The notes under the pieces were generated by a model. The model saw only the letters and a program-made list of their open reading frames with translations. It made no database searches and was not told the origin of the DNA. Positions 32,669 to 45,635 of a stretch of DNA of 64,000 nt are shown here, one piece after another. The stretch is taken from NCBI GenBank assembly GCA_039707465.1, contig CM077648.1, positions 75,826,119-75,890,118 of the forward strand, given 5' to 3'. The stretch comes from Rhabdophis nuchalis. Taxonomy: Eukaryota > Chordata > Lepidosauria > Squamata > Natricidae. Position numbers and translations under genes: made by a program. Position 1 is the stretch's first letter. Each line of letters opens with the position of its first letter.

Positions 32669-33240
32669 ACAGGCTTTGGCTGGGTACTGCTTGCAGGTCA
32701 GTGAAGAGGAGGGGGAGGAACTGCCTTCCGTGGTCGATCTCAGAGCATGCAGGATAGAGAAAAGACAACAGCAACAGAGATCTGCCAGATTTACTTGGGA
32801 GAAGCCCCACCTGTCTTGAGGGGCTGCACCAGAAAGCTATTTATAATGGCAGACAGAGGGAGGCATTACTGGGAATAACATGTTTGGTTTGTGGCTGTGT
32901 GCATTTGTTTTGTGAGCTTTCTGTCTTGGAGACTCTGAGCTTCTCTTGCCAAGTGATCTCTCATGGATGTACTTACAGTTTTGCCTGATGGATTTAAGTT
33001 TGTTTTGTGGACTTACTTGTTGGAACAGCTTTCCATTTGTTTTACGGACTATTGGTCATTGCCTTGTGGACTAATCTTGGCCTGTTTACGTGCCTGGTAT
33101 GCCTTTTCAATCATGGTGCATTACATCACCTGACAATTCTTGGCATGTTGTCTTCCTTTTTCTGCAAGGACGCAGCATTTGGGTCCTTTATTCCACTCTT
33201 ACATGAAGGGAATAAAGTAGGTGTATATTTTATTTGAGTT
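32668..33240 (+). other. Possible LTR-like repeat, unclassified
   Basis: A TATA-like CTATTTATAATGG near 32840 is followed by T- and G-rich sequence (TGTGAGCTTTCTGTC, CAAGTGATCTCTCATGG). This has the feel of an LTR with its R-U5 part, but I find no paired ends or duplication. Low confidence. Confidence 0.25.
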
Positions 33241-34080
33241 AATCATAGCATGAATATAGCCATAGAAAACTCATAAATATTCAGTAAAAAATGGAATAAA
33301 GGTTGCTGTATTATAGTCTGAGTCTATTGGTCCAGCTAATTCAGTTCATCAGTGGTCCCTGCCAGGAGTTAATTATCACAGTTGAGGTCTTATGCATTTC
33401 AATTAGTGTAAAGAATTATTCCCCTCCCAACATATTGTATATATATTAGGACTGTACAATACTTTGAATTCAGTTCCAGTAAGGTACTTTGGAGTGCAGA
33501 GTTCTGAATGTAGTATCTGTCTGCTACTGTGTCATTTGCTGGTGTGAAATAATAGCTTCAGAGGGCAACTACATTATTCTACACAAAATTGCAAAAGTCT
33601 AAAATAGTCACAGACTGGTACCAAATTTCTATTTTCTGGACACCAAAAATATTTGTTTTCACTGAATCCAAAAATTACACATAACTGGTATGTATATAGA
33701 GAATGAAAATAATATAATGAAGTAGGTATAACCAATAAAACTTTACTTTGGAATAAATTTATTAGTGATGTCTGTGTGTGCAGATCACCTCCAAACAGAT
33801 CTGAATTGATTCAATATTCAAAAGAAAATTGGAAAACTGAATCAATTTGATTTGATGCTCAATCATCCAAAGTACTGCTTCAATTTGTATCATCCAAACA
33901 GTTCAAAAAATCTGTCTTATTTGGGGTTTCATCAAATCATTGTCAAACTGAATGTGCATATCAAAGTTTTGTACAGTGCTAGTCACATCACTTCATTAAT
34001 TATTATGACAAACATGGTAATTTGAATTGGACAAAAATAGCAATCTAAAACATACAGTTTGCTACAAACATTAATTCTTC
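33241..34080. other. No recognisable feature
   Basis: AT-rich interval, no supported gene or repeat. Confidence 0.4.
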
Positions 34081-34086
34081 TTGAAT

Positions 34087-34142
<56 letters not shown>

Positions 34143-34185
34143 GATAATGATAATGATAATGATAATGATAATGATAATGATAATG

Positions 34186-34243
<58 letters not shown>
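34087..34243 (-). repeat. (ATTATC)n and (ATT)n tail
   Basis: Seen on the plus strand as AAT runs flanking about 18 tandem AATGAT hexamers. It is the L2 tail, with the central part changed to a hexamer. The repeat-peptide frames (NDND, IMIM) are artefacts. Confidence 0.9.
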
Positions 34244-34244
<1 letters not shown>

Positions 34245-36080
34245 TTATTATATTTATAAACTGCCCCCTCTCCCCAAAGGGACTCGGCCCGGTGTACAGG
34301 AAAATTAAAAAAAACATCTAAAAACATACAATACACACACATTAAAAGCGAATTAAACTACCCTGTACTAAAATTTAAAAACCATTAAAATTACCACCCA
34401 TTAAAACCCAATAAACAATTTGAGAAAACAGACAGGAGTGAGAAGCGTAAATTAGGCCAAGCCGGCCTGATGAAACAAATAGGTTTTTACTTTTTGGCGG
34501 AAGGCGCGGAGGTCCGTAGTCGTTCTAATATCCGGGGGTAGGTCATTCCAGAGGGTCGGGCCCATCACAGAGAAGGCCCTTCCCCTGGGCGTCGCCTGCT
34601 GGCACTGCCTGGTGGTCGGCACCCAGAGAAGTCCCTCTCTGTGTGAGCGAATCGGCCGACGGAATTTATGGGGCAGGATACGATCCCGCAAATAACTAGG
34701 TCCTGTGCCATGGAGCGCTTTAAAGATGAAAATCAACACCTTGAAACGTACCCGAAAGACCACAGGCAGCCAGTGCAGCTCGCGCAGGAGTGGTGTTACA
34801 TGGAAGTATCTAGTGACTCCCATAACTGCCCGCGCGGCCGCGTTCTGGACCAGCTGTAGTCTCCGGGTGCATCTCAAGGGGAGCCCCATGTGGAGAGCAT
34901 TACAGTAGTCCAGACGAGACATCACAAGCGCATGAGTGACCGTGTGAAGGGCGTCCCAGTCCAATAGGGGACGCAACTGGCGCACCAGGCGAATCTGGTG
35001 AAATGCCCCCCTGGCCACGGCTGTCACATGGTCTTCTATAGACAGCCGAGAGTCCAGGAGGATGCCTAAGTTGCGTGCCCGCTAGATGTTCGCCCCCTAT
35101 GGCCAGTGATGGCATCAACTGGTTGAACCGGGGCGCCGGTAGCCACAGCCACTCAGTCTTGGATGGGTTGAGCTTGAGTCTGTTCCTTCCCATCCAGATC
35201 TGCACGGCTTTCAGACACCGGGACATCACTTCGACGGCATCGTTGGGGTGGTTTGGGGTAGAGATGTACAGCTCGGTGTCATCCACGTACAGATGGTAAT
35301 CTACCCCAAACCCACGTATGATCTCGCCCAACGGCTTCATATATGTATTGAACAAGAGAGGCGAGAGGACCGACCCCTGAGGCACCCCACAAGTGAGAGG
35401 CCTCGAGGTCGGCCTCTGCCCCCCTGCCAATACAAATTGCGACCGACCGGAGAGGTAGGAGGAAAACCACCGTAACACGGTGCCCCTCACCCCCAACCCC
35501 TCCAGTCGGTGCAATAGGATACCATGGTTGATGGTATCAAAAGCCACCGAGAGGTCTAATAGGACCAGGATGGAGGAACAACCCCCATCTCTGGCCCTCC
35601 AGAGATCATCCACCAACGCGACCAATGCCGTCTCGGTGCTCTGACCGGGCTGGAAGCTGGACTGGCACGGGTCCAGATAGTCAATTTCCTCCAGATGACG
35701 TGGAAACTGTTGTGCCACCACACTCTCTACAACCTTCGCCAGAAAGTGAAGGTTGGAGACCGAACGGTAATTTACTAACAATGCTGGGTCCAGGAAAGGC
35801 TTCTTGAGGAGAGGCCTCACCACCGCCTCTTTCAAGACGGTCGGCAAGAACCCCTCACTCAAAGAAGCCCTCACTATTTCCTGGAGCCAGCCTCGTGAAA
35901 CCTCCCAGGATGCCAGTACAAGCCAGGAGGGACACGGGTCCAATAAACATGTGGTGGCCCTCAGTCTCCTACGCAACCTGTCCATATCATCGGAAGTAAC
36001 AGTCAAACTCCTCCCAGAATGGTGCCTCAAGACCCGCTTCCGACGCCTCCTCCGGACCACTGTCGGTGGAGACCAACTCG
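34087..36080 (-). mobile_element. L2-like LINE, 3' half (minus strand)
   Basis: On the minus strand, 36060-34900 is an open frame with the RT domain: [40 protein letters not shown] (motif A), GVPQGSVLSPLLFNTYM (motif B), YHLYVDDTELYIS (motif C, YVDD), then LNPSKTEW. Near 35080 a small deletion of about 16 bp after GEHLA changes frame. The C-terminus continues in another frame, 35027-34452 (MTAVARGAFHQIRLVRQLRP to HQAGLA). The endonuclease is missing. The 3' end at about 34445-34250 leads into an unusual (AATGAT)n / (AAT)n tail at 34243-34087. Confidence 0.9.
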
Positions 36081-38260
36081 CGAATTTGGTTTATACCAGT
36101 GTTGGATTAGTTGCAACTAATAATTCTGGAACTGAACACTGCATTATCACTAGACTCATGGCAATCAGGATCAATATTTCTGGCTCTGTTATTTTAGCTT
36201 GAAATAAAGAATTAAATCTCAGAATGTAAAACCTGCAGATACATAAGCATTCATAAAAAGCATCAATATAAACATAACAGCACTGTTATAAAAAAGGACA
36301 AAAAGGAAATATCATTACTTCTTCAGTAGGTCATAGAAAATTTGGATCGTTTGCAATAAGAATTATTTAGAAAGGTACAAATAGTTTATGAAGTTTAAAG
36401 TGTTATTGAAATCTTATATCTTAATGAATAGGTAGGTTCACAAAAGTAATTACAAATGATTGAATATATTGTACAGATAGAGAATTTTACTTGAGTGCAA
36501 TAACATATGAATATTTAAATTCATTTAAATAACAAGTACACTTTGAGAAAAATATAACTAAAACTTAATTTTAACATAAAATATTCATGATTGAAACTTA
36601 TTTTTATTCTTACAATTGTGATTGAGTGAAATAATTCCAATTCTTTTACATAAACTATCTGCATTTCTTAATTGGAGTTGTCATTTAAAGTACTGTGGTA
36701 AGAACTCATGAAATCTTAATATTTTTATTATTTTTATTTTATTTATTTCCCAACATTATGTATGTTGTGAAAGATTTTTCCCCAGGTGATTTTTTTCATA
36801 TTACATATATTTTAATTATCTGGAAATCAAAATCAAAAAATTAGTCTCTTGCATATAAGATTATACACTGCATGGTAATAAAACTAGCCTTCAACAGAAT
36901 TAAGAGAAAACATAGGGTTGGTATCACTGTCTTTTTACTATTTACAGTATCTAAAAAATACACAAGTTCACATAAAGATTTAACAATTCTTGGGTTAATA
37001 ACTGATAATAGGGCCAAAATAAACTTCCAAACAATGCATGATATACGTATATACATAAAGTAAATTTGGTGTTGGGCTATCAGTTCTACTTTTGTCTTAA
37101 GTACAAAGCCATTTTATCTCCACCCTATGTAGTAGAAGACCAAATCACTTTTAAAAATTAGCTTTTTTTGACTATAGAGAATATATCTGTAGACTTTCCA
37201 ACTTTTGACTTCTTTGCTACAAAAATATATTCATACTTGTCTTAGGTCATAATTTCATAAAAGAAACAACTGCATTTTTGGACAAATTAACATCTCTACT
37301 TTTCATAGTATAACTGTAACAGACAAGAAAACTAATGTTTAAATAAGAAGTCAGCATAGAGCTTCAATGCAATTCAGAATGGAAGAATTAAAATATTTCC
37401 ACAAAATAAGAGTAATCCACAATATAAACCAATTGGTGGAAATTTCCATTTCTTGGTGCCACTGGAAACTGCCCTCCCATAAACATGCTGCTGAGTTGAA
37501 CTCAGATCGATTGATATCAGGCTCTGGTGATAAGCCGGTCGGTCAATTCTAGTCACAAGCAAATGGTGAGCATCCATATTCAAATGTTATTGCAGGGCCC
37601 TAAAATGACATTTGTTGATTTGAAAAGCAGGCGCTGCAGTGGAGGGGGAGCAGAGAGGAAGAAAGAGAATAAGGAGAGGAAGAGGAGGAGGAGGAGAGAG
37701 GGGAGGGGAGAGAAAAAGGAGGAGGAGGAGAAGGCATCAATTATGAACTCTGTAGACTGAATTTTATTTTTCTTCTGTGGCATTCCTCCACAGTTTAGCC
37801 TTTGCTAAACTCTAAGTAGCTGAAATCATGGGGGCAAATTAAATGCTCCACAGCAAAGCAGCTGTGGGAGACTCATCTATTTATTTTAAAACAAAAAGGA
37901 AGTGGGAGTTGGTGTATGTGTGCAATCTTCACTCCTCTAGTTATGTTTTTTTTAATGTCACTCTCCCTTGAGGTGCTTTTCAGTATATCAGTGAAATGAT
38001 ATAAAATGACCCTAAGAAATCTTCTTCCACTAAGCAGAGTTTATACACAGAATCTTTTTCCTGTGCAGTTTGTCAGTTAGGTATTGTTGTTTTCATGTTT
38101 TCTTTTCCTCTCCTAAAGGTTTTTTAAAAAATTTAAATACATTAATTTACTTTATATTCCACTCACAGAATTTTCAATTGTTAGGTGACTTAGAAGAATC
38201 ACAAGTAAGTAAATCTTCCATGACTCCAACCAATTTTGGATGCCCAAATCCAGCAAGTTT
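36081..38260. other. No recognisable gene; unique-looking AT-rich DNA
   Basis: About 2.2 kb without transposon signatures or supported genes. A purine-rich (GGAGGA/GAGAGG) run lies at 37635-37730. This is one of the longer repeat-free stretches. Confidence 0.4.
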
Positions 38261-38305
38261 GTGCAAAGCAATGGTGGGTTCTGGTACAGTTGGAACAGGC
38301 CTGAC

Positions 38306-38787
<482 letters not shown>

Positions 38788-39124
38788 GGCCTGACATTGC
38801 CGATATGGATGTGCGCAGCATGCGCGCACACACGCGTGGCACACGCATGTGTTGTAGCTGCCAGTGACACTTCCGCAAGCCCCCACGATGCTCCAGCTGC
38901 TTGGCAGAGCATCACACAGGTGCTGTATTCACCATGCGCATGCGCGGAAGCGCAGAAGCCTTAAAATACAGGTAAGGAGCTCGGGCAGGCAGGTGGGCCC
39001 TCCGGAGCACTGTACCAGAATGGTATCCGGTGCTCCGGGCAGGCTCTGGTACACCTGTACCGGGGCGTACTTCCTGCAACCCACCACTGGTGCAAAGGTA
39101 CATGCATACATACATAACTGGACT

Positions 39125-39395
39125 CCTATTTAGTAGGTTTAGGTTTATTGGATTTATAGGCTGCCCTTCTCCCAAAAGATTCAGGGCGGCGTACAACATA
39201 AAAACACATATTACAAAAGTTAAAAAGGGAGATTAAGTAGAATATCCAAAAAAAAAACCAAATGACATTTACAATGAAATTTAAAAATTAAATTAAAATT
39301 AACAATTAAAATTAATCATTTATTTTATTCAGGCCAGGCCGGCTTGCTGAAAAAGGCAACTTTTTAGGGCGCGCCGAAAGGACTGGAGGTCAGAA
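39125..39395 (-). mobile_element. L2-like LINE 3' end fragment (minus)
   Basis: Minus-strand 3' terminus (CGCCGCCCTGAATC, GAGAAGGGCAGCC) plus a short piece of the C-terminus (GCCGGCCTGG near 39340). Confidence 0.75.
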
Positions 39396-39424
39396 ATTAT
39401 GTGAATTTAGTAAAATTTAGTAGT

Positions 39425-41800
39425 TTAGTTTTTAGTTTTAGTTTTATTTGATTTATATCCTGCACCTATCTCCTACAAAAGGACCCAGGGCGGCGCACAG
39501 GAAATTAAAAACACCATATAAAAATACAAATACATAACATCCTAAAACCACAATTAAACTTAAGAACCCTGTGCTAAAACCACGTATTAAAATCCCTCTA
39601 TGTAAAAATTTGTAAACTAAAAACTCAGTCGTTAACGGGTGGTCACGCTAGGCCGGCTTGATGGAACAGGTGCATCTTCAGGCGCTGGTGGAAAAGGCGG
39701 AAGTCCAAGGTGCTGCGGAGTTCGGGAGGCAGGTCGTTCCAGAGGGTAGGGCCCGCCACAGAGAAGGCCCTTCCCCTGGGCGTTGCCAACCGGCATTGCC
39801 CGGCCGACGGCACCCAGAGAAGACCTTCCCTATGGGAGCAGATCGGTCGAAGGGATGTGTAGGGCAGGAGATGGTCTCGCACATAACTAGGCCCCGTGCC
39901 ATGGAGCGCTTTAAAGATAGTAATCAGCACCTTGAAGCACACTCGAAAGGCCACATGCAGCCAGTGCAGCTCGCGCATGAGAGGTGTTATATGGGACTGC
40001 CTTGAGGCTCCCTTGATCACCTGCGCAGCTGCATTCTGAACTAACTGTAACCTACGAGTGCACCTCAAGGGGAGCCCCATGTAGAGAGCATTACAGTAGT
40101 CTAGACGGGATATCACAAGTGCTTGAGTGACTGTGCGAAGGGCGTCCCGGTCCAGTAATGGGCGCAATTGGCAGACCAGGCGCACCTGGTAAAATGCCCC
40201 CCTGACCACAGTTGTCACATGGTCCTCCATGGTCAGCCGGGAATCCAGGAGGACACCTAAATTGCGCACCCTCTCCACGGGGGCCAATAGTTCGCCCCCT
40301 ATGGCCAGTGTTGGACTTACCTGGCTAAACCGGGATGCCAGAAACCAAAGCCACTCGGTCTTGGATGGGTTGAGTTTGAGTTTGTTACTCCCCATCCAAA
40401 CCTGTACGGCCTCCAAACACCGGGACATCACCTCGACGTCATCATTGGGATGGTTTGAGTGTCATCAGCGTACAGATGGTACTCTACCCCAAAACCACAG
40501 ATGATCTTGCCCAGCGGCTTCATATAAGTGTTGAACAGGAGTGGCGAGAGGACCGACCTCTGAGGTACCCCACATATGAGGGGTCTCGAGGTCGACCTGT
40601 GCCCTCCTGCCAACACGAATTGTGACCAACTGGAGAGGTAGGAAGAGAACTACTGTAGCATGGTGCCTCCCACCCCCAACCCCCCCAGTCGATGCAATAG
40701 GATGCCATGGTCGATGGTATCAAAAGCCGCTGAGAGGTCTAATAGGACCAGGATAGAGGAGCACCCTCTATCCCACGCCTTCCAGAGATCATCCACCAAC
40801 GTGACCAATGCCGTCTCGGTGCTGTGCCCGGGTCGAAAGCCGGACTGGTGTGGGTCTAGATAATCAACTTCCTCCAGGTGATGGGAAAACTGCTGTGCCA
40901 CCACACTCTCTACAACCTTCGCTAAAAAGTGAGGTTGGAGACCGGACGATAATTTACCAACAATGTTGGGTCCAGGGAAGGCTTCTTGAGGAGGGGTCTC
41001 ACCACCGCCTCTTTCAGGGCGGTAAGCAAGAACCCCTCACTCAAAGAGGCGTTCACTATATCCTGGAGCCAGCAGCGTGTAACCTCCCAGGATGCCAGTA
41101 CAAGCCAGCAGGGACACGGGTCCAATAAACCTGTGGTGGCCTTAAGTCTCCTCGACATGCAGCCGCGCGGGCAATTATGGGGACCTCTAGGTTTGCCCAT
41201 GTAACACTGCTCCTGCGCGAGCTGCATTGGCTGCCTGTCGTCTTTCAGGTGCGCTTCAAGGTGTTGGTTATCATCTTTAAAGCGCTCCATGGTACGGGAC
41301 CTAGCTACCTGCGGGATCGCATCCTGCCTCATACATCCCTGCAGCCGATTTGCTCCCACAGAGAGGGACTTCTCCGGGTGCCGTCCACTAGGCTATGCCA
41401 GCGGGTGATGCCCAGGGGAAGGGCCTTCTCTGTGGCGGGCCCGACCCTCTGGAACGACCTTCCCCCCGAAATTAGAACAACCACGGACCTTCGCTCCTTC
41501 CGACAGAAACTAAAAACACACTTCTGCTTGGCCGGCCTAGGGTAATTCAAATTGTTTAAATTGTTTTAGGGGTTTGTAGGGATAGTTTTAGTTTTATAGG
41601 GGTTTTAGCGCAGGGCCAGTTTAATTTGGTTTTAATCTTTGTAGTCTGTCTTGTTTTAATTGTATTTTTAATTCCCTGTGCCCCGCCTCGAGTCCCTTCG
41701 GGGAGAGAGAGCGGGTTATAAAATTAAAAAAAAAAAAAGACAACCTGTCCATATCCATAGTAAAATTTACGACCTTTTCTTTAGGAGAAGAATGAGATGC
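39425..41800 (-). mobile_element. L2-like LINE (minus), split by a second L2
   Basis: Minus-strand RT-to-C-terminus, in pieces. Near 41790-41740 there is the sequence before the RT (DMDRL). After the inserted L2, 41140-40650 has [40 protein letters not shown] and [20 protein letters not shown]. At 40616-40428 are PLICGVPQRSVLSPLLF and EYHLYADDTQ, with the next residues deleted. At 40431-39643 is the 262-residue C-terminus from LNPSKTEW to LFHQAGLA. The 3' end (CTGTGCGCCGCCCTGGGTCC) lies near 39490 and the tail at about 39430. It is broken by several frameshifts. Confidence 0.88.
41152..41738 (+). mobile_element. Second L2-like LINE (plus) nested in the first
   Basis: Starts abruptly in the L2 C-terminal coding region (ARAIMGTSRFAHVTLLLREL) and runs in one frame (41177-41545) to the normal stop after FCLAGLG. 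The conserved 3' end (CTGTGCCCCGCCTCGAGTCC, GGGGAGAGAGAGCGG) and a poly-A tail (41728-41738) follow. The minus-strand L2 continues on both sides: GTCTCCTCGAC on the left and GACAACCTGTCC on the right, so the duplication is about GAC(A). Confidence 0.88.
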
Positions 41801-42212
41801 ATAATCAGACATAAGAAATAATGATGCAATGAAGACTCCTAGGGATTTGCTGTTGCTAACATTTGGGGGGAAAGGGCAAGAATCTCTTCTGTAGTTCATT
41901 TTTAGATTCCAGATCTAAGTAAAAAGAGAAGAGCAACAAATAAAGAACAATCTGCTTTCAAATCTTCCCCCATCTTCATTTCAGAAACAACATAATTGAT
42001 TTTCCTTTGGGGGTGTCTATAGAGTACGGTCCCCAAAGACAAGGATAGGCATATAAATTAATAAAATAAATAAATGATAGCCACAATGGTATGATCAAAA
42101 CTTGCCCCATATTTTTATGTTTTTATATTTGCTGAATGAGAGATTCAGTTGCACACTTTTTCGATGACATCCTGCAGACACTGCAGTCTCCTTTTGAGGA
42201 AAAGCCACTGTA
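41801..42212. other. No recognisable feature
   Basis: AT-rich; an A/T tract (AATAAAATAAATAAATG) near 42060 may be the remains of a LINE tail. Confidence 0.35.
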
Positions 42213-42220
42213 ATCCAAGA

Positions 42221-42326
42221 CAGGGGTCCCCAACCTTTGCAACTTTAAGTCTGAAGGACTTCAGCTCCCAGAAGTCTGGGAGCTGAAGTCCTTCAGACTT
42301 AAAGTTGCAAAGGTTGGAGACCCCTG
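42221..42326. mobile_element. 106-bp palindromic hAT MITE with perfect TSD
   Basis: Short form lacking the centre, as at 13122-13227 and of identical length. Flanked by the exact duplication ATCCAAGA (42213-42220 and 42327-42334). Confidence 0.9.
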
Positions 42327-42334
42327 ATCCAAGA

Positions 42335-43330
42335 GATCACAGATCTTATAAACTATTAAGAATACGTGAGTAGTAGCCACAAGAAAACGGATACCTTTGC
42401 AGAGGGAAGAAAGTGAGCTGGAAGGATCAAAGCATCTCTTGAGCAGCTAATTGGTTCTTTTCCATCCTTTCTTGAAAGGAGGCTCAAATCTCTTGAAGCT
42501 CTGTTGGTTTTTGCTTTTCTTTGAAGGTGTGTTTCTATTCTTGGTGTTCAGGGTCTGACTTATATATGCTTGCATGTTACTTGATGCAGGTAATGGGAAC
42601 TTGTGGCTTTAACTGATCTTTTGTTCTATTAAGGGATAGAACATCTGCTCCAGCCTTGTAAATTAGAGCATTTTAATAAAAAAAGATATGCTCAAGAACA
42701 TGTCATTGTCTTCTGATAACAAGCAACCGATGTAAATGCATCTGAAATCTCTTACAGAAGGAAGAGAGAGATTGGATATAATGATGAATGGAGATGTAAA
42801 ATGCATATTTTATTAAAGAAATTGCCCTTTTGTATGAAATTCCATTACTATGGAGGATAGAAATAGTGAATCTCCTTTTCACTGTATGAAACTAGCAAGC
42901 TGGCAAAATTTAATGTGAGTATATTAAGTGCGGGAAGCATTTTCTGTTTTTAAAAAATCATCACAGATAGGATGTATTGATGCAATTATATTATGAAAGA
43001 GAAGAAACAAAAGACTTGTTTTAATAACGACTTTTCGACTTTGGTTTTAGCAATTCTGGCTGCAAAATATTTAACTGCTTTTAAAAGTAATTAATGCATT
43101 GTCACATTGTTTACAGGTTGCTTCAAATAATTTAACATGAGTCACTGAAGTGTTGCATAAACCATGGAAACAACTCTTCAAGGGAATAATCCATTAACTT
43201 TAAAACTTCAGCCTTCATCAGTCCCCCTTCCACCCATAACATATACATATATTTGAAGATGTTAACTTGTTATTTGTATCCCTTAGTTGAAGCATATGAA
43301 AATGGTAGAATAGAAAGAGAGGGAAACAAA
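42335..43330. other. No recognisable feature
   Basis: AT-rich flank of the Gypsy element; nothing supported. Confidence 0.4.
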
Positions 43331-43579
43331 TGTTATATTTTAATATACTGTCATGAGATTGATTGAGGCGAGGCACAGTTAACTATTAATTCTTTATTCA
43401 ATAATCAACTCCAACTAACTAACAACTAACTCAATAACAAACACAATGTAAATGCCGGCTCTCGTTTGACAGCACCTTTAAATAGCAGCTGTCAAACACG
43501 GCCAGACAATCAGCGGCGGGCATTACTCCCGCCTATTCTGCATTACTCCTGCCTATTCTGTAGCTTGCAATCATCAACA
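43331..43579 (-). repeat. 3' LTR of the Gypsy element
   Basis: On the minus strand it starts TGTTGATGATTGCAAGC and ends TATATTAAAATATAACA. It has a TATA-like CTATTTAAAGG and an AATAAA signal on the minus strand. A CATTACTCC-GCCTATTCTG segment of about 20 bp is tandemly duplicated, making it 249 bp against 210 bp for the other LTR. Confidence 0.85.
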
Positions 43580-43589
43580 CTCCTTTCCG

Positions 43590-44200
43590 TCAAGTTCGCG
43601 CAAGTCTTGTCTTGCAAGTATGCTGGTTGGTGCCGGACACACATCTTCGCAGCTCAACTTCAGCCTCTGGCACTCCTGGACTTGGATTTGAATGCTGCTC
43701 TGGAACTGCACTCTGAGAGCCTGACTCCTGCAATTGACCGCCTGCTGGGAACTGATCTGCGTCTTGCGGTAAATTATTTTCTATTCTTCCCATCTGTGAC
43801 CCATTGCCTCTCATAGGCTGGGTAGGTGAGCCATTGTCATTGTTTGGGCTGCCACCTTCCATCGGTTGGGTTTGTTGTCCGCCATCACCTCTGTTCATGT
43901 CATCATCACTCGCTGGTTGGTTCGGTGGTCCATCATCCTCTGGTCTTCTGACTGGCCCTGGGTCTTCTGGAATTTCCCCATCGGGTGGTGTTGGACCTGG
44001 CTGCATCCTGCAAGCCCTTAGATGGTTCACATGCGACCCTCTGTCAATTCCACCTTATAGGAAAAGGGACCGGTTACTTCCACAAACTTGCCAGGTAGCC
44101 ACAATGGCTGGCGTACAAAATTCCTCGCATAGATGGCATCCCCTATGCCAAACACCCTGTAGGTCCCCACTGATTCCCATGTCTTCTCTTGTGCAAAATT
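43590..44200 (-). pseudogene. Gypsy polyprotein C-terminus
   Basis: Minus-strand sequence after the integrase core. The region at about 44200-44035 still shows WLPGKFVEVTGPFSYKVEL, the chromodomain-like/GPY-F module that follows Gypsy integrases. The frame 44030-43590 is rich in Pro, Gly, Asp and Gln (PPDGEIPEDPGPVRRPEDDG), a usual low-complexity end. Stops separate the pieces. Confidence 0.7.
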
Positions 44201-44215
44201 GAGATGTATGCGATC

Positions 44216-44515
44216 TCACACTGTCCTTAGCTGCTGGCCCATAAGCAACTCCGCCAGACTCTTATTAGTCACTGGACATGGTGTGGAATGCTGGGCTAGC
44301 AAAAACTGATCTATTTTATCCTGCCGTCCTGCGGGGCCCAATTTAGCTGTATGAAACATACGTTCCGCCAGGCCATTGCTGGCCAGATGAAATGAGGAGA
44401 TTAAGGCGTGTCGAATTCCCAGGCCCGTCAGGAACCCCTCAACCACTGTTCAAGTTAGTTGGGACCCATTGTCAGAGACCACTAAATCTGGCAACCCATG
44501 GGTGGTGAATAATTT
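44216..44515 (-). pseudogene. Gypsy integrase core, C-terminal part
   Basis: Minus strand. The first part (44515-44450) has HGLPDLVVSDNGSQLT with the second catalytic Asp. A TGA stop follows, then 44446-44216 carries GIRHALISSFHLASNGLAER with the catalytic Glu. It is the downstream half of the integrase split by the hAT at 44524-45816. Confidence 0.85.
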
Positions 44516-44523
44516 CTTTAAAA

Positions 44524-45590
44524 CAGGGGTCCCCAATCCCCGGGCCGCGGACCGGTGCCGGTCCGTGGCTGGGTGGAAGCCGGGCCGCAGGGCCGGAGAG
44601 GAGGAGGAGGGAGGAGGGGGCAGCCCCCTGGGCAGAGCGCGCGGGAGAACGCAGGCGCGGCTGTTCGCGCGGTTGGAGTGCACCTCTTCTTCCACCCTTG
44701 TCGACGGTGGGACTCCTGGGGGGGCAGGGAGAAAGGGACTCCGCAGCAGTCCTCTCTACTGGCCGCGGATTCCCTTCCTCCCTGCCCCCACAGAACTTCC
44801 CCAACCAGCATGCCACCTACTCGTCTTCTTCCATGGGCTGCGGAGGTTCCTCCCCCCCTCCCCACGGAGCCTTCTCAGCTCCTGGAAGGAGCCTGACCGA
44901 GTGCACGAGCGACCAAGCGCAGCAGTGGCCGCCCAGGTGGGGCAGGCTAAGCCGAGTTAACGAGTCGAGCCGGGCTGAGGAGACTCCGCGGTGGGGGGGG
45001 GAACGGGACGGGACGACGACAGACCAACAGAGAGGCATAGACACAGAGAGACGGGGAGGGAGGGAATCAGAGAGAGTGACACACACACACACAGACAGAG
45101 AGAGGGAGGGAGAGAAAGATAGACAGAGACACAGAATGAGTGATTAAGTGCCTGAATGCGAGACAGACAGACATACACACACACAGAGTGACAGAGATGG
45201 GCGGAAGAAGGAGAGAGGCAGAAAGAAAAAGAGAGAAAGCGAAAGAAAGAAAAAGAAAGTGGGAGAGAGAGAAAGAAAGACAGACAGAGAAAAAGAGAAA
45301 GAAAGAGACAAAGGAAAGAAAGAGAGAGAAAAAGAAAGAGAAAGAGAGGGAGAGAAAGAGAGAGAAAGAAAGAGGGGAAGAGAAAGAGGGAAAGAAAGAA
45401 AAAGAGAGAAAGAAAGAAATAAAGAGAGAGAGAGGGAAAGAAAGAAAAAATGAGAGAGAAAGAGAAAGAGGGAAAGAAAGAGAAAGAAAGAAAGAGAGAA
45501 AGAGAAAGAAATAAAGAGAGAGAGAGAGAGAAAGAGGGAAGGAAAGAAAGAGACAGAAAGAAAGAGAGAGAGAGAAAGACAGAAGGACAG

Positions 45591-45635
<45 letters not shown>

